Assembly (NCBI RefSeq): GCF_024158035.1 | Contig: NZ_JAMZEK010000004.1 | Span: 365,086 to 429,085 of the forward strand | DNA from: Dyella lutea | GTDB taxonomy: Bacteria > Pseudomonadota > Gammaproteobacteria > Xanthomonadales > Rhodanobacteraceae | Length of the DNA stretch: 64,000 nt | Direction: 5' to 3' | In this document: piece after piece, positions 18,001-31,903 of the stretch | How the letters are laid out: each line of letters opens with the position of its first letter | Position numbering within the stretch: position 1 is the stretch's first letter | Notes under the pieces: generated by a model | Seen by the model: the letters and a program-made list of their open reading frames with translations, nothing else | The model's database searches: none | What the model was told of the DNA's origin: nothing | Made by a program: the position numbers and the translations under genes

Positions 18001-18040
18001 GGAGAGTCCACGCGGACTCTCCACCAGGGACGGTGGTGGA
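18001..18040 (+). promoter_or_regulatory. Two overlapping hairpins between nusA and infB
   Basis: The first is GGAGAGTCC-ACGC-GGACTCTCC (18001-18022). The second is TCCACCA-N7-TGGTGGA (18020-18040). They share three bases (TCC), so full formation of one disturbs the other. No T tract follows. The 130-base nusA-infB gap could therefore control infB translation or mRNA processing; no function is proven. Confidence 0.5.
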
Positions 18041-18095
18041 CGTGCAGGCATGGCCGCACGGACGTGAAGCGCGGGAACGGCGGAGAAAGAACACG

Positions 18096-20882
18096 ATGTC
18101 GGATGTCACGATCAAACAACTCGCCAAGGTACTTGGCATGCCGGTGGACAAGCTGCTCGGGCAGCTTGGCGAGGCAGGCATGAAATTCTCCGATCCGGAG
18201 CAGGTCATCAGCAGCACCGAGAAGGTGAAGCTGCTCGGCTTCCTGCGCCGTACCCACGGCAAGAACGAGGCGGCGCCGGAGGTCGACGATGCGGCGCCCC
18301 GGCAGATCACCCTCAAGCGCCGCAAGGTCAGCGAGCTGAAGGTCGCGACCCCGGGCGGGCGTGGCGCGGCCAGCAGCGCCAAGACGGTCAACGTCGAGGT
18401 GCGTGCCAAACGCACCTACGTCAAGCGCAGCGTGATCGCCGAGGAGACCGCGGTCGACAGCGAGCGCGAGGACGCCGCACGCAAGCTGGCCGAATCGCAG
18501 CGCCAGCGCGAGCAGGAAGAGCAGGACCGTATCGAGGCAGAGCATCGCCGCGAGGAAGAGGCGCGCCAGCGCGCCGCCGAGGAAGCAGCCCGCTCCGCCG
18601 AGGAAGCGCGCCGGCAGGCCGAGGCCGAGCACGCGCGCCAGGCCGCCGAGGCCCAGGCGTCGAGCGAACCCGAGGTGGCCCCCGAGGCGCCCGCTGCTGC
18701 ACCGGTCCAGGACAAGCCTGCCGAGGCCGTGGAAGCGTCCACCCAGACCACGTCCGGTGGCAGCACCGACCACAGCGCCTTCGGCCTGATCGTCCCCCGC
18801 ATCCACGAGCCGCGTCGCCGCGAAAAGAAGGTCGTGGCCGCACCGGCGCCGGCACCGGCGCCAGCGCCTGCCCCCGCGCCGGCGGCAGCACCGGGCTCGG
18901 ATGCCGCGCGCGGTGCGAAGGCGCGGCATGGTCGCGATCGTGACGACGTCGCCGGTGGCAAGCGTTTCGCCTCGGGCGAGCTGCATCTGTCCGATGCCGA
19001 CCGCGCCCGGCGTTCCAGCAAACGTGGCAAGCCCGGCCGCTCCGGTCGCGATTCCGGCCGCAGCGCGTCGGCGTCCACCAGTGGCGGACCGCATGGCTTC
19101 ACCCGTCCGACTGCCGCGGTCGTGCGCGAAGTGGTGGTCGGCGACGCCAACCTGGTCGCCGACCTCGCCCAGAAGATGGCGGTCAAGGGCTCGGAAGTGG
19201 TCAAGGCGCTCTTCAAGATGGGCGTGATGGCCACCATCAACCAGACCATCGACCACGACACCGCGGTGCTGGTGGTCGAGGAGCTCGGTCACAAGGCCGT
19301 GGCCGCGAGCGAGGACAACGCCGAGGCGGCACTGGCCGCACACACCCAGAACGCCGAACTGGAAGGCGAGAAGGTGTCGCGTCCGCCGGTGGTCACCATC
19401 ATGGGCCACGTCGACCACGGCAAGACCTCGCTGCTGGACTACATCCGCCGTGCCAAGGTGGCGGCGGGCGAGGCCGGCGGCATCACCCAGCACATCGGCG
19501 CGTACCACGTGGATACGCCCAAGGGCGTGATCACCTTCCTGGACACCCCGGGCCACGCGGCGTTCACCTCGATGCGTGCCCGCGGCGCCCAGTCCACCGA
19601 CATCGTGGTGCTGGTGGTCGCGGCCGACGACGGCGTCATGCCGCAGACCAAGGAGGCCGTGCAGCACGCCCGCGCCGCCAAGGTGCCGCTGATCGTCGCG
19701 CTCAACAAGATGGACAAGTCCGACGCCAACCCGGACAACGTCAAGCAGGGCCTGGCGAACCTGGAAGTGGTCCCGGAAGACTGGGGCGGCGACACCATGT
19801 TCGTGCCGGTGTCGGCCAAGACCGGCATGGGCGTGGACGAGCTGCTCGAAGCAATCTCGGTGCAGGCCGAGGTGATGGAGCTGAAGGCGGTCGAAGACGG
19901 CCCGGCGTCCGGCGTGGTGATCGAGTCCAGCCTGGACAAGGGCCGCGGCCCGGTCGCCACGGTGCTGGTGCAGCAGGGCACGCTCAAGCGCGGCGACTTC
20001 GTCGTCTGCGGTATCGAGTATGGCCGCATGCGTGCGCTGGTGGACGAGCGTGGCAAGACCGTGCAGGAAGCCGGTCCTTCGATCCCGGTGCAGGTGCTCG
20101 GCCTTTCCGGCGTGCCGGAGGCGGGTGACGACTTCGTGGTCGTGGCCGACGAGCGCCTGGCCCGCGAAGTGGCCGCCGAGCGCCAGCAGAAGCGCCGCGA
20201 GACGCGTCTGGTCAGCAAGGCCAACCGCCTCGAGGACATCATCGCCCAGATGGGTCAGGGCGCCGAGCAGCAGACGCTCAACATCCTGGTCAAGGCCGAC
20301 GTGCAGGGTTCGGTCGAGGCGCTGCGCGAGTCGCTCAGCGCGATCGGCAACGAGAACGTGAAGGTCAACGTGATCGCCGCCGGCGTCGGTGGCATCACCG
20401 AGTCCGACGCGACCCTGGCGGCGGCCTCCAAGGCGCTGGTGATCGGCTTCAACGTGCGCGCCGACGCCTCGGCGCGCAAGGTGATCGATACCGCCGGCCT
20501 GGACGTGCGCTACTTCTCGATCATCTACGACGTGATCGACCAGGTGAAGCAGGCCGCGTCCGGTCTGCTGGGCGTGGAGATCCGCGAGGAGATCATCGGC
20601 ATTGCCCAGGTGCGCGAGGTGTTCCGCAGCTCCAAGTTCGGTGCGGTGGCCGGCTGCATGGTCACCGAGGGCTCGGTCAAGCGCTCCAAGCCGATCCGCG
20701 TGCTGCGCGACAACACGGTGGTGTTCGAGGGCGAGCTGGAGTCGCTGCGCCGCTTCAAGGACCTGGTCGACGAAGTGCGCAACGGCATGGAATGCGGTAT
20801 CGCCGTGAAGCAGTACAACGACGTCAAGGTCGGTGACCAGATCGAGTGCTTCGAGCGCATCGAGGTGGCCCGCACGCTGTAA
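18096..20882 (+). CDS. infB: Translation initiation factor IF-2
   Basis: The 928-residue GTPase places initiator tRNA on the 30S subunit. The N-terminal domain begins [21 protein letters not shown] long charged helix of Glu/Arg/Ala (about 130-200) and an Ala-Pro repeat (about 250-270) follow. The G domain starts near residue 435 with [22 protein letters not shown] and NKMDKSDAN are also present. C-terminal domains include [14 protein letters not shown] and [10 protein letters not shown] segments. ATG 18096 is favoured because [11 protein letters not shown] is the family start; an in-frame ATG/GTG at 18033 would add 21 basic residues. Confidence 0.97.
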   Translation: MSDVTIKQLAKVLGMPVDKLLGQLGEAGMKFSDPEQVISSTEKVKLLGFLRRTHGKNEAAPEVDDAAPRQITLKRRKVSELKVATPGGRGAASSAKTVNVEVRAKRTYVKRSVIAEETAVDSEREDAARKLAESQRQREQEEQDRIEAEHRREEEARQRAAEEAARSAEEARRQAEAEHARQAAEAQASSEPEVAPEAPAAAPVQDKPAEAVEASTQTTSGGSTDHSAFGLIVPRIHEPRRREKKVVAAPAPAPAPAPAPAPAAAPGSDAARGAKARHGRDRDDVAGGKRFASGELHLSDADRARRSSKRGKPGRSGRDSGRSASASTSGGPHGFTRPTAAVVREVVVGDANLVADLAQKMAVKGSEVVKALFKMGVMATINQTIDHDTAVLVVEELGHKAVAASEDNAEAALAAHTQNAELEGEKVSRPPVVTIMGHVDHGKTSLLDYIRRAKVAAGEAGGITQHIGAYHVDTPKGVITFLDTPGHAAFTSMRARGAQSTDIVVLVVAADDGVMPQTKEAVQHARAAKVPLIVALNKMDKSDANPDNVKQGLANLEVVPEDWGGDTMFVPVSAKTGMGVDELLEAISVQAEVMELKAVEDGPASGVVIESSLDKGRGPVATVLVQQGTLKRGDFVVCGIEYGRMRALVDERGKTVQEAGPSIPVQVLGLSGVPEAGDDFVVVADERLAREVAAERQQKRRETRLVSKANRLEDIIAQMGQGAEQQTLNILVKADVQGSVEALRESLSAIGNENVKVNVIAAGVGGITESDATLAAASKALVIGFNVRADASARKVIDTAGLDVRYFSIIYDVIDQVKQAASGLLGVEIREEIIGIAQVREVFRSSKFGAVAGCMVTEGSVKRSKPIRVLRDNTVVFEGELESLRRFKDLVDEVRNGMECGIAVKQYNDVKVGDQIECFERIEVARTL

Positions 20883-20932
20883 CGGACCGTCCGGGCCGGC
20901 GTTTCCCGCCGGACCCGCGGCCCGCGAGACGG

Positions 20933-20967
20933 AGCCCGGGCAGGCCTGCCCGGGCTTCCTGTTTTTG
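20933..20967 (+). terminator. Hairpin terminator between infB and rbfA
   Basis: A perfect inverted repeat AGCCCGGGCAGG/CCTGCCCGGGCT (20933-20956) is followed by TCCTGTTTTTG. The strong stem and T5 suggest partial or full termination inside the operon. Confidence 0.65.
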
Positions 20968-21003
20968 TGAACATCCGGCGCGCTGCGCCCGAAGGAGGCC
21001 CCC

Positions 21004-21378
21004 ATGCCCTCACGCGATTTCAAACGGACCGACCGGGTCGGCGCCGAACTGCGCCGCGAACTCGGCCTGCTGGTGCACGCCGCCGTGCGCGACCATGCGC
21101 TGCCGTCGGTGAGCGTGTCCGACGTGGAGGTGACCCGCGACATGGATTGGGCCACGGTGTGGATCACCGCCCTGCAGGCCGACCAGGCGCCGGTGGCGCT
21201 GAAGGCGCTGAAGGAGCTGGCCGGCGAGTTCCGTCGCTCGCTCGCCCGCGGCATGCGCCTGCGGCGGGTGCCGGAGTTGCGCTTCAAATACGACGACTCG
21301 GTCGACAAGGGCGAGCGCATCGACCAGCTGCTGCGCGCCGACGAGCCGACGGCGGCCGACGGAGCCGACGAGGACTGA
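21004..21378 (+). CDS. rbfA: 30S ribosome-binding factor RbfA
   Basis: The 124-residue protein binds the 30S subunit late in maturation and is linked with cold adaptation. It shows the family features FKRTDRVGAELRRELGLLVH, VSVSDVEVTRDMDWATVWIT and a C-terminal VPELRFKYDDSVDKGERIDQ. Its last base overlaps the truB start (TGATG), so translation is coupled. GAAGGAGG lies just upstream of the start. Confidence 0.96.
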   Translation: MPSRDFKRTDRVGAELRRELGLLVHAAVRDHALPSVSVSDVEVTRDMDWATVWITALQADQAPVALKALKELAGEFRRSLARGMRLRRVPELRFKYDDSVDKGERIDQLLRADEPTAADGADED

Positions 21379-22301
21379 TGGGTCGGATCGCTTTCCGCGA
21401 GCTGCACGGCCTGGTGCTGCTCGACAAGCCGCTGGGACTGAGTTCCAACCAGGCGCTGCAGGAAGTGCGCCGGCTGTTCCGTGCCGCCAAGGGCGGTCAC
21501 ACCGGTGCGCTGGATCCGTTGGCTACCGGCCTGCTGCCGCTGTGCTTCGGCGAAGGCACCAAGCTGGCCGCACACCTGCTCGGGGCGCGCAAGGCGTATC
21601 GGGCGACCTGCCGGCTGGGTGTCACCACCACCACAGGCGACCTTGAGGGCGAGGTCGCGAGCCAGCGCGCGGTGCCGGCACTGGATGACGCGATGATCGA
21701 GGCGGCGCTGGTGCCGCTGCGCGGACGCATCCGGCAGGTGCCGCCGGTCTACTCGGCGATCAAGCAGGGCGGCGAGCCGCTCTACGCCAAGGCGCGCCGC
21801 GGTGAGGCCGTGGATGTTCCCGCCCGTGAGGTCGACGTTTACCGCCTGGTGCTGGTCGGCCGCGAGGGCGACCTGCTGCACCTGGAGATCGAGTGCGGCA
21901 CAGGCACATACATCCGCAGCCTGGCCGTCGACCTTGGCGAGGCACTGGGGTGCGGTGCGCACCTGACCGCGTTGCGCAGGATCTGGGTCGAGCCGTTCAC
22001 CTCGCCGCGGATGTATCCGCTGGACGAACTGCGTGAGCGGGCCGGGCAGGGCGACGAAGCCCTGCTCGAGGCCTTGCTGCCGGTCTCCGCGGGTGTGGCC
22101 CACCTGCCTGCGCTCCGTCTGGATGCCGCACAAAGCCAGGCGATCGCCCAGGGACGGCAGATCGCGCTGGACGAGGTGGACGTTCCCGCAGGGCTTTGCA
22201 CGGCGTTCGCCGACGATGGCACCCTGTTGGCCCTGGTCGAATGCGGCCCGGATGGACTGCTGCGGGTCCAGCGCGGCTTCAACCTGCCGCCCGGTGGCTG
22301 A
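21378..22301 (+). CDS. truB: tRNA pseudouridine-55 synthase TruB
   Basis: The 307-residue enzyme makes pseudouridine 55 in tRNA T loops. The N-terminus reads GLVLLDKPLGLSSNQALQ, and the catalytic aspartate is Asp46 in HTGALDPLATGLLPLC. A later motif, PPVYSAIKQGGEPLYAKAR, and the C-terminal GTYIRSLAVDLGEALG are also typical. ATG 21378 overlaps the rbfA stop. Longer upstream frames read through rbfA and are rejected. Confidence 0.96.
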   Translation: MGRIAFRELHGLVLLDKPLGLSSNQALQEVRRLFRAAKGGHTGALDPLATGLLPLCFGEGTKLAAHLLGARKAYRATCRLGVTTTTGDLEGEVASQRAVPALDDAMIEAALVPLRGRIRQVPPVYSAIKQGGEPLYAKARRGEAVDVPAREVDVYRLVLVGREGDLLHLEIECGTGTYIRSLAVDLGEALGCGAHLTALRRIWVEPFTSPRMYPLDELRERAGQGDEALLEALLPVSAGVAHLPALRLDAAQSQAIAQGRQIALDEVDVPAGLCTAFADDGTLLALVECGPDGLLRVQRGFNLPPGG

Positions 22302-22349
22302 GGTGTCGATGGCGTTCGGCGACAGCCCGGTGGCGGCGGGATGACGGTC

Positions 22350-22379
22350 TTGTTGTGGCGCGGCTCCCCTCGCTACAAT
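22350..22379 (+). promoter_or_regulatory. Promoter candidate for rpsO-pnp
   Basis: TTGTTG at 22350-22355 and TACAAT at 22374-22379 are separated by 18 bases. It would start transcription about 100 bases before rpsO, so the leader hairpin would be in the transcript. Confidence 0.65.
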
Positions 22380-22413
22380 AAGGAGCTTGATTCAACCGTT
22401 CCAATCAACCAGT

Positions 22414-22459
22414 CGAAGCTTGCGCAACATCATCGCGTGGTGATGTTGCGCAAGCTTCG
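22414..22459 (+). promoter_or_regulatory. 19-bp perfect hairpin in the rpsO leader
   Basis: Left arm 22414-22432 and right arm 22441-22459 are exact complements (CGAAGCTTGCGC... and ...GCGCAAGCTTCG) with an 8-base loop TCGCGTGG. It ends 26 bases before the rpsO ATG. No T tract immediately follows. A long perfect stem is a typical RNase III substrate; S15 in other bacteria also represses its own leader. Which applies here is unknown. Confidence 0.75.
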
Positions 22460-22485
22460 CATTCGCTTTTGAGGAAGAAACACTC

Positions 22486-22755
22486 ATGTCCCTGACCGCA
22501 GAACAGACCAGCAAGATCATTGCTGAATTCGGCCGCGTGCCCAACGACACCGGTTCGCCGGAAGTGCAGGTGGCCCTGCTGTCGGCCCGCATCGAACACC
22601 TCACCGGCCACTTCAAGACCCACAAGCAGGACCACCACTCGCGTCGCGGCCTGCTGCAGCTGGTCAACCGCCGCAAGAGCCTGCTCGCGTATCTGAAGGA
22701 TCGCGACCTGGCTCGCTACCAGAGCCTGATCGAACGTCTCGGCCTCCGCCGTTAA
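22486..22755 (+). CDS. rpsO: 30S ribosomal protein S15
   Basis: The 89-residue protein binds the central domain of 16S rRNA. The S15 signature is clear: [21 protein letters not shown], then [21 protein letters not shown] and [27 protein letters not shown] precedes the ATG. It is followed 18 bases later by pnp, the same pairing as in E. coli, and has its own promoter candidate and leader hairpin. Confidence 0.98.
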   Translation: MSLTAEQTSKIIAEFGRVPNDTGSPEVQVALLSARIEHLTGHFKTHKQDHHSRRGLLQLVNRRKSLLAYLKDRDLARYQSLIERLGLRR

Positions 22756-22773
22756 TCTTCCGAGGAGACCAAC

Positions 22774-24879
<2,106 letters not shown>

Positions 24880-24904
24880 GTCAACGACTCGCGCTGAACG
24901 CATC

Positions 24905-24940
24905 GAAGGCCCGGCGGCGACGCCGGGCCTTCGTCGTTTT
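24905..24940 (+). terminator. Terminator of the rimP-pnp gene group
   Basis: A 12-bp perfect stem GAAGGCCCGGCG/CGCCGGGCCTTC with loop GCGA is followed by GTCGTTTT. Confidence 0.85.
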
Positions 24941-24992
24941 ATCGCCGCGCCCATTTGCTACGATGCCCGGTGACCCGCATCCGGAGACAGGC

Positions 24993-26297
24993 ATGGCCGA
25001 TCAGGCAAGCGAATTCGTGAGGCAATCCCAGGCCATGGCCGAGCAGTCGTGGTCGCAGTGGATGCGCTATCTGCAACAGGCAGCTGGCCAGCCGACATCG
25101 CCGATGACCGGGTTCGGGATGCCCGGCATGGCGGGTTGGGCGGGTATGCCGGGCATGTCTGCACCGGCGGCGCCAATGAGCGACATGCTGGAGCGCAGCC
25201 TAGCCGGCATTTCCTCCTATCTTGAATGGATGCAGCGGGCCGCGACCGCACAGGCCGCCCCGGTGGCCCCCAGCACGGATTGGCAGGCGGCGATGAAGGA
25301 TATGTTCGGTGCGGCAGGGCAACCTTTCGCTCAGGCTTTCGAAGGTATCGACAGCACCGCGGCCCAGGGTTTCGTGCAGCAGTGGCAGGCCTGGCTGGCG
25401 GCGGCTGGCCAGGCCGGGGCGACCGACTGGCGCACGCCGTCGTACATGCCGGGGTTCGGGCTGCACCGCGAGCAGCAGTCCAAGCAGCAGGCACTGGTGG
25501 CCGCGATGATGGAGAGCGCCGAGCAGCAGCGTCGCTACCAGGCGCTGATTCTCAAGGCCAATGCCGCGGGGCTCGAACGCCTGCAGGACCGGCTGGCCGA
25601 TCATATCGAGCCCGGGCGTCAGCTGGAGTCGCTCAAGTCCCTGTACGACCTCTGGGTGGATGCGGCCGAAGAGGCCTACGCCGAAATCGCGCTCAGCGAC
25701 GAGTTCCGCGAGGTCTATGGCGCCATGGTCAACGCGCAGATGTGCGAGCGCCAGCTGGTGCAGGCGCATCTGGAGGATCTGTGCAGGCAGCTGGGTCTGC
25801 CCACCCGCAGCGAGATCGACAGCCTGGGGCGTCGGCTGCAGGAAGTGCGCCGGGAGCTGAGGGCGATCGAGGGAGGCGCGGTCAACGGCGAGCTGGCGGA
25901 GTTGCGTGCGGAGCTGCAGGCGCTGAGGAAGGCACAACCGGTGGCCGCACAGACCCATTCGGGCGGGACGCCCGCGGCCCGTGCGGGATCCGGGAAGTTG
26001 AAGGAAAAGACGAAGGTCGGTGCCCGTGCGACTCCCGAGGCTGCGCCCAAGAAGCGCGCAGCCCCGAAGCGCGCCTCGGCCAAGTCCGCGACCAAGGCTG
26101 CTTCGGCCGAAAAAGCCCGGTCGGGCAAGGCGGCCGCGAAGCCGTCGACGGCCTCGCCGGTAGCGGCCAAGGACAGCCGCAAGAAAAGGACGGCATCGCG
26201 GGTTCGGCGCGCCGCCGCCGTGAAGTCGGGCGCCGGCAGCCGTCGAACGCTGGTCAGCCCGGGCATTCCGGCACCGCATCGTGCACGGCGCAAGTAA
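24993..26297 (+). CDS. phaE: Class III PHA synthase subunit PhaE
   Basis: The 434-residue protein pairs with PhaC to polymerise 3-hydroxyacyl-CoA into polyhydroxyalkanoate. The family region lies near residues 140-290: TPSYMPGFGLHREQQSKQQ, MESAEQQRRYQALILKANAA, LYDLWVDAAEEAYAEIALSD, YGAMVNAQMCERQLVQ. The N-terminus is Gln/Gly/Met-rich. From about residue 330 the tail is lysine- and alanine-rich (KKRAAPKRASAKSATKAAS), like histone H1-type tails, and could bind DNA. ATG 24993 follows GGAGA; an upstream in-frame ATG at 24963 lacks one. phaC begins 3 bases after the stop. Confidence 0.88.
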   Translation: MADQASEFVRQSQAMAEQSWSQWMRYLQQAAGQPTSPMTGFGMPGMAGWAGMPGMSAPAAPMSDMLERSLAGISSYLEWMQRAATAQAAPVAPSTDWQAAMKDMFGAAGQPFAQAFEGIDSTAAQGFVQQWQAWLAAAGQAGATDWRTPSYMPGFGLHREQQSKQQALVAAMMESAEQQRRYQALILKANAAGLERLQDRLADHIEPGRQLESLKSLYDLWVDAAEEAYAEIALSDEFREVYGAMVNAQMCERQLVQAHLEDLCRQLGLPTRSEIDSLGRRLQEVRRELRAIEGGAVNGELAELRAELQALRKAQPVAAQTHSGGTPAARAGSGKLKEKTKVGARATPEAAPKKRAAPKRASAKSATKAASAEKARSGKAAAKPSTASPVAAKDSRKKRTASRVRRAAAVKSGAGSRRTLVSPGIPAPHRARRK

Positions 26298-26300
26298 GGA

Positions 26301-27371
26301 ATGATCATGGACACGCCACTGCGCATCGACCCGGCCGAAGCCCTGGCCGAGATCAACCGTTTCCAGCGCAAGCTCGCTGCGGGCCTGCAGAACCTGCCCG
26401 GGATGGCCGAGCCGGAATACGCCAATACACCGCGCGAGCTGGTCTACGCCGAGGACAAGCTCAAGGTCTGGCATTTCACCGGCACCCGGCCAACCGCGCG
26501 GACGCCGGTGCTGATCGTCTACGCGCTGGTCAACACGGTGTGGATGACCGACCTGCAGGCCGACCGATCGCTGGTGCGCAACCTGCTCGAGCAGGGCGAG
26601 GACGTCTACCTGATCGACTGGGGTTATCCCGACGGCGCCGACCGCTGGCTGACCCTGGACGATTACCTCAACGGCTACCTCGACCGCTGCGTCGACGCCG
26701 TGCGCCACCGCCACGGGCTGGACGCGATCAACCTGCTGGGCATCTGCCAGGGCGGCGCGTTCTCGCTCTGCTACACGGCGATGCACCCGGACAAGGTGAA
26801 GAACTTGGTCACCATGGTCACCCCGGTGGATTTCCACACGCCGGACAACATGCTCTCGCACTGGGTGCAGCAGCTGGACGTGGACCGCTTCGTCGACGTG
26901 ATGGGCAATATCCCGGCGGCGCTGATGAACTGGGTCTACCTCACGCTCAAGCCGTTGCGGCTGAACCAGCAGAAGTACATCGGCCTGGTGGAGATCCTCG
27001 ACAACCCGGCCGAGCTGGAAAACTTCCTGCGCATGGAGCGCTGGATCTTCGACTCCCCCGACCAGGCAGGCGAGGCGTTCCGCCAGTTCATCAAGGACTT
27101 CTACCAGGGCAACAAGCTGGTCCGGCACGATCTTTCGATCGGCGGCCGCCCGGTCGACCTGGGCCTGATCCAGCAACCGGTGCTCAACATCTACGCGCAG
27201 CAGGACCATCTCGTGCCGCCGGACGCCTCGCGGGCACTGGGCAAGCACATCGGTACGCAGGACTACACCGAGATCGCCTTCAAGGGCGGACATATCGGCA
27301 TCTACGTATCCGGTCGCGCGCAGCGCGAAGTCCCACCGGCGATCCATCGCTGGCTGCGCGCGCGCGATTGA
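26301..27371 (+). CDS. phaC: Class III PHA synthase catalytic subunit PhaC
   Basis: The 356-residue alpha/beta hydrolase polymerises hydroxyacyl-CoA. The modified lipase box GICQGG contains Cys149. Asp302 (QQDHLVPPDAS) and His331 (KGGHIGIYVSGRA) complete the triad; all three numbers coincide with those described for the Allochromatium vinosum enzyme. Other family segments are YALVNTVWMTDLQADRSL and DVYLIDWGYPDGADRW. Length is the usual ~355 of class III. It is directly downstream of phaE and probably translationally linked. No phaA/phaB genes are in the window. Confidence 0.95.
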   Translation: MIMDTPLRIDPAEALAEINRFQRKLAAGLQNLPGMAEPEYANTPRELVYAEDKLKVWHFTGTRPTARTPVLIVYALVNTVWMTDLQADRSLVRNLLEQGEDVYLIDWGYPDGADRWLTLDDYLNGYLDRCVDAVRHRHGLDAINLLGICQGGAFSLCYTAMHPDKVKNLVTMVTPVDFHTPDNMLSHWVQQLDVDRFVDVMGNIPAALMNWVYLTLKPLRLNQQKYIGLVEILDNPAELENFLRMERWIFDSPDQAGEAFRQFIKDFYQGNKLVRHDLSIGGRPVDLGLIQQPVLNIYAQQDHLVPPDASRALGKHIGTQDYTEIAFKGGHIGIYVSGRAQREVPPAIHRWLRARD

Positions 27372-27387
27372 CGGCAAAGGACACGCC

Positions 27388-27579
27388 ATGAACGAATCCA
27401 AGCGACTGACCCGCTCCCGTACCAACCGCAGCATTGCCGGGGTGTGCGGCGGCATCGCCGAGTACTACGGCTGGGACCCGACCATCGTGCGGGTGGCCTG
27501 GATCGTGCTGACCCTGCTGGGCGGCTCCGGCATACTGCTCTACCTGATTTTCTGGCTGGTGATGCCCGACGCTTCCTGA
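27388..27579 (+). CDS. PspC-domain membrane protein
   Basis: The 63-residue protein has the PspC domain alone: [40 protein letters not shown] and a C-terminal membrane helix ending [11 protein letters not shown]. Such proteins relate to the phage shock membrane stress response, but no pspA or pspB is adjacent. It follows phaC by 16 bases and ends at a terminator, so it may share the phaEC transcript. Confidence 0.88.
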   Translation: MNESKRLTRSRTNRSIAGVCGGIAEYYGWDPTIVRVAWIVLTLLGGSGILLYLIFWLVMPDAS

Positions 27580-27600
27580 GTCGGCGTTTCGCACGGCCCC

Positions 27601-27632
27601 AAGCCCCGGCGCGATGCCGGGTGCGGCTTTTT
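27601..27632 (+). terminator. Imperfect terminator after the PspC gene
   Basis: AAGCC+CCGGC pairs with GCCGG+GGCTT around loop GCGAT, with a 4-base bulge on the right arm, and runs into TTTTT. Confidence 0.6.
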
Positions 27633-27655
27633 CCTTTCCTCGAAGAACGAACCCG

Positions 27656-28669
27656 ATGGACTACGACCGTTACGACCGCGTCCGTGCCGTGCAGTGGCAG
27701 GGCGACCATCTGCGCCTGCTCGACCAGCGCCTGCTGCCGCGCGAGGAGCACTGGATCGACTGCCGCGATTCGGCCGACGTGACCCGGGCCATCCGCGATC
27801 TCGTCGTGCGTGGCGCACCCGCGATCGGCATCGCCGCCGCCTGGGGCGTGGTGTTGGCCGCACGGCAGGGCGAGGCACTGGATCCGGCACTGGCCATGCT
27901 GCGCGCCGCCCGTCCGACCGCGGTGAACTTGATGTGGGCGCTTGACCGCATGAAGGCGCGGATCGCCGCAGGTGCCGACGCCGAGGCACTGGCCGTCGAG
28001 GCGCAGGCGATCCAGGACGAGGACCTGGCCGCCAACCGCCACATGGGTGAACTGGGCGCGGCGCTGATCGCTCCCGGCTCGGGCGTGCTGACCCATTGCA
28101 ACACCGGCTCGCTGGCCACTGCCGGTTTCGGTACGGCGCTCGGCGTGATCCGCGCCGGCGTTGCCGGCGGCCGCATCGATCGCGTGTATGCCGGCGAGAC
28201 CCGGCCATGGCAGCAGGGCGCGCGCCTGACCATGTACGAGCTGGTGCGCGACGGTATCCCCGCGAAGCTGATCGCCGACTCGGCCGCGGCCCACCTGATG
28301 AAGTCCGGCGAGGTGCAGTGGGTCATCGTCGGCGCCGACCGTATTGCTGCCAACGGCGACACCGCGAACAAGATCGGCACCTACCAGCTGGCCATCGCCG
28401 CGCGCCATCACGGCGTGAAGTTCATGGTGGTGGCGCCGTCGTCCACGGTGGACATGGCCACGCCGGACGGCGAGGCGATCGAGATCGAATTGCGCGATCC
28501 GGCCGAACTGCTGACCACCGCGGGCCAGCGGACGGTGGTCGAAGGTGCGCAGGCGTTGAACCCGGTGTTCGACGTGACACCCGCCGGGCTGATCGACGCC
28601 ATCGTCACCGAGCGCGGCGTGATCGAGCATCCGAACGCGCTGGCGATGCAAGCGGTGTTCGGACGGTGA
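27656..28669 (+). CDS. mtnA: Methylthioribose-1-phosphate isomerase
   Basis: The 337-residue enzyme turns methylthioribose-1-phosphate into the ribulose form in methionine salvage. Signature parts are [49 protein letters not shown] with the catalytic Cys, and [20 protein letters not shown] with the catalytic Asp. ATG 27656 gives the normal family start; an upstream frame runs through the terminator. The stop overlaps the start of the next gene. Location beside gyrA is common in xanthomonads. Confidence 0.95.
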   Translation: MDYDRYDRVRAVQWQGDHLRLLDQRLLPREEHWIDCRDSADVTRAIRDLVVRGAPAIGIAAAWGVVLAARQGEALDPALAMLRAARPTAVNLMWALDRMKARIAAGADAEALAVEAQAIQDEDLAANRHMGELGAALIAPGSGVLTHCNTGSLATAGFGTALGVIRAGVAGGRIDRVYAGETRPWQQGARLTMYELVRDGIPAKLIADSAAAHLMKSGEVQWVIVGADRIAANGDTANKIGTYQLAIAARHHGVKFMVVAPSSTVDMATPDGEAIEIELRDPAELLTTAGQRTVVEGAQALNPVFDVTPAGLIDAIVTERGVIEHPNALAMQAVFGR

Positions 28670-29076
28670 GGGAGGTGCGCACCATCGGCCTGTTCGCCAT
28701 TGGCGGCGTGATCGGCTTGGTGGTCGACGCCGGCATCTCGCAGGCGCTGGTGAGCTTCGGTCACTGGAATGCCTACGTGGCGCGCATCGTCTCGTTCCTT
28801 GCCGCGGCCGTCGTGACCTGGTGGTGGAATCGCCGGCATACCTTCGCCGGGCGTTCCAGCGGCCGCACCGCGCATGCCGAGTTGCTGCATTGGCTGGCCC
28901 TGATGAGCGTGGGCGCAGTCGTCAACTACGGCATTTTCGCCGCCTGCCTGATGCTGTTCCCGGCGCTGCATCGCTGGCCGGCGGTGGCCGTCGCAGCCGG
29001 TTCGGCGGTGGCCGCGCTGGTCAATTTTTCGACAGCCCGAGGACTGCTTTTCCGGCACCCCAAGGCTGCGCGCTAA
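28666..29076 (+). CDS. GtrA-like four-helix membrane protein
   Basis: The 136-residue protein has four hydrophobic segments ([73 protein letters not shown]) and the GtrA-family pattern WWWNRRHTF and [11 protein letters not shown]. Family members flip lipid-linked sugars or support teichoic or O-antigen glucosylation. GTG 28666 overlaps the mtnA stop; a second GTG at 28675 is an alternative. No glycosyltransferase partner is adjacent, so the substrate is unknown. Confidence 0.82.
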   Translation: MREVRTIGLFAIGGVIGLVVDAGISQALVSFGHWNAYVARIVSFLAAAVVTWWWNRRHTFAGRSSGRTAHAELLHWLALMSVGAVVNYGIFAACLMLFPALHRWPAVAVAAGSAVAALVNFSTARGLLFRHPKAAR

Positions 29077-29080
29077 GTTA

Positions 29081-29131
29081 TTGATCTAAAAGATCAAAAT
29101 ACTGTCACGAAATGGCCATTCGTGATACACT
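29081..29131 (+). promoter_or_regulatory. gyrA promoter with two palindromes
   Basis: TGTCAC (29103-29108), 17 bases, and an extended -10 TGATACACT (29123-29131) form the promoter. One palindrome, TTGATCT-AAA-AGATCAA (29081-29097), lies just upstream. A second, TCACGAA-N7-TTCGTGA (29105-29125), covers the -35 and spacer, a repressor-type position. The binding protein is unknown. Confidence 0.65.
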
Positions 29132-29148
29132 CCGGTAGTTGATTTCAG

Positions 29149-29194
29149 GGCCGCTTGCGCACGCACCTGAGGTGTTGGCGGAGCGGCCTTTTTT
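29149..29194 (+). terminator. Terminator or attenuator in the gyrA leader
   Basis: GGCCGCT (29149-29155) pairs with AGCGGCC (29182-29188), with a small inner CACCT/AGGTG stem, and is followed by six T. It lies between the promoter candidate and the gyrA start, so it would act as an attenuator of gyrA. Confidence 0.65.
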
Positions 29195-29215
29195 CGTCCC
29201 ATGGGAAGCCGATTG

Positions 29216-31840
<2,625 letters not shown>

Positions 31841-31862
31841 TCGGCCCCTCCGCGCACGAAAG

Positions 31863-31886
31863 ACCCCGGCTCCGGCCGGGGTTTTT
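31863..31886 (+). terminator. Terminator of gyrA
   Basis: An 8-bp perfect stem ACCCCGGC/GCCGGGGT with loop TCCG is followed by five T. Confidence 0.85.
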
Positions 31887-31903
31887 CGTTTCCGGAGGCG
31901 GCG

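Noticed and set aside
17916..22133. Very long minus-strand open frame (1405 codons) opposite infB and truB
   Set aside because: It is the high-GC shadow of real genes on the other strand; sequence is His/Arg/Leu-rich without any domain.
20967..22301. Long open frame covering truB with an N-terminal extension over rbfA
   Set aside because: The extension overlaps rbfA in another frame and has an Arg/Ala-rich shadow sequence; TruB starts at 21378.
29105..29125. Whole-palindrome reading of the gyrA spacer as a hairpin terminator
   Set aside because: No T tract and it overlaps -35/-10 elements; an operator is the simpler explanation.
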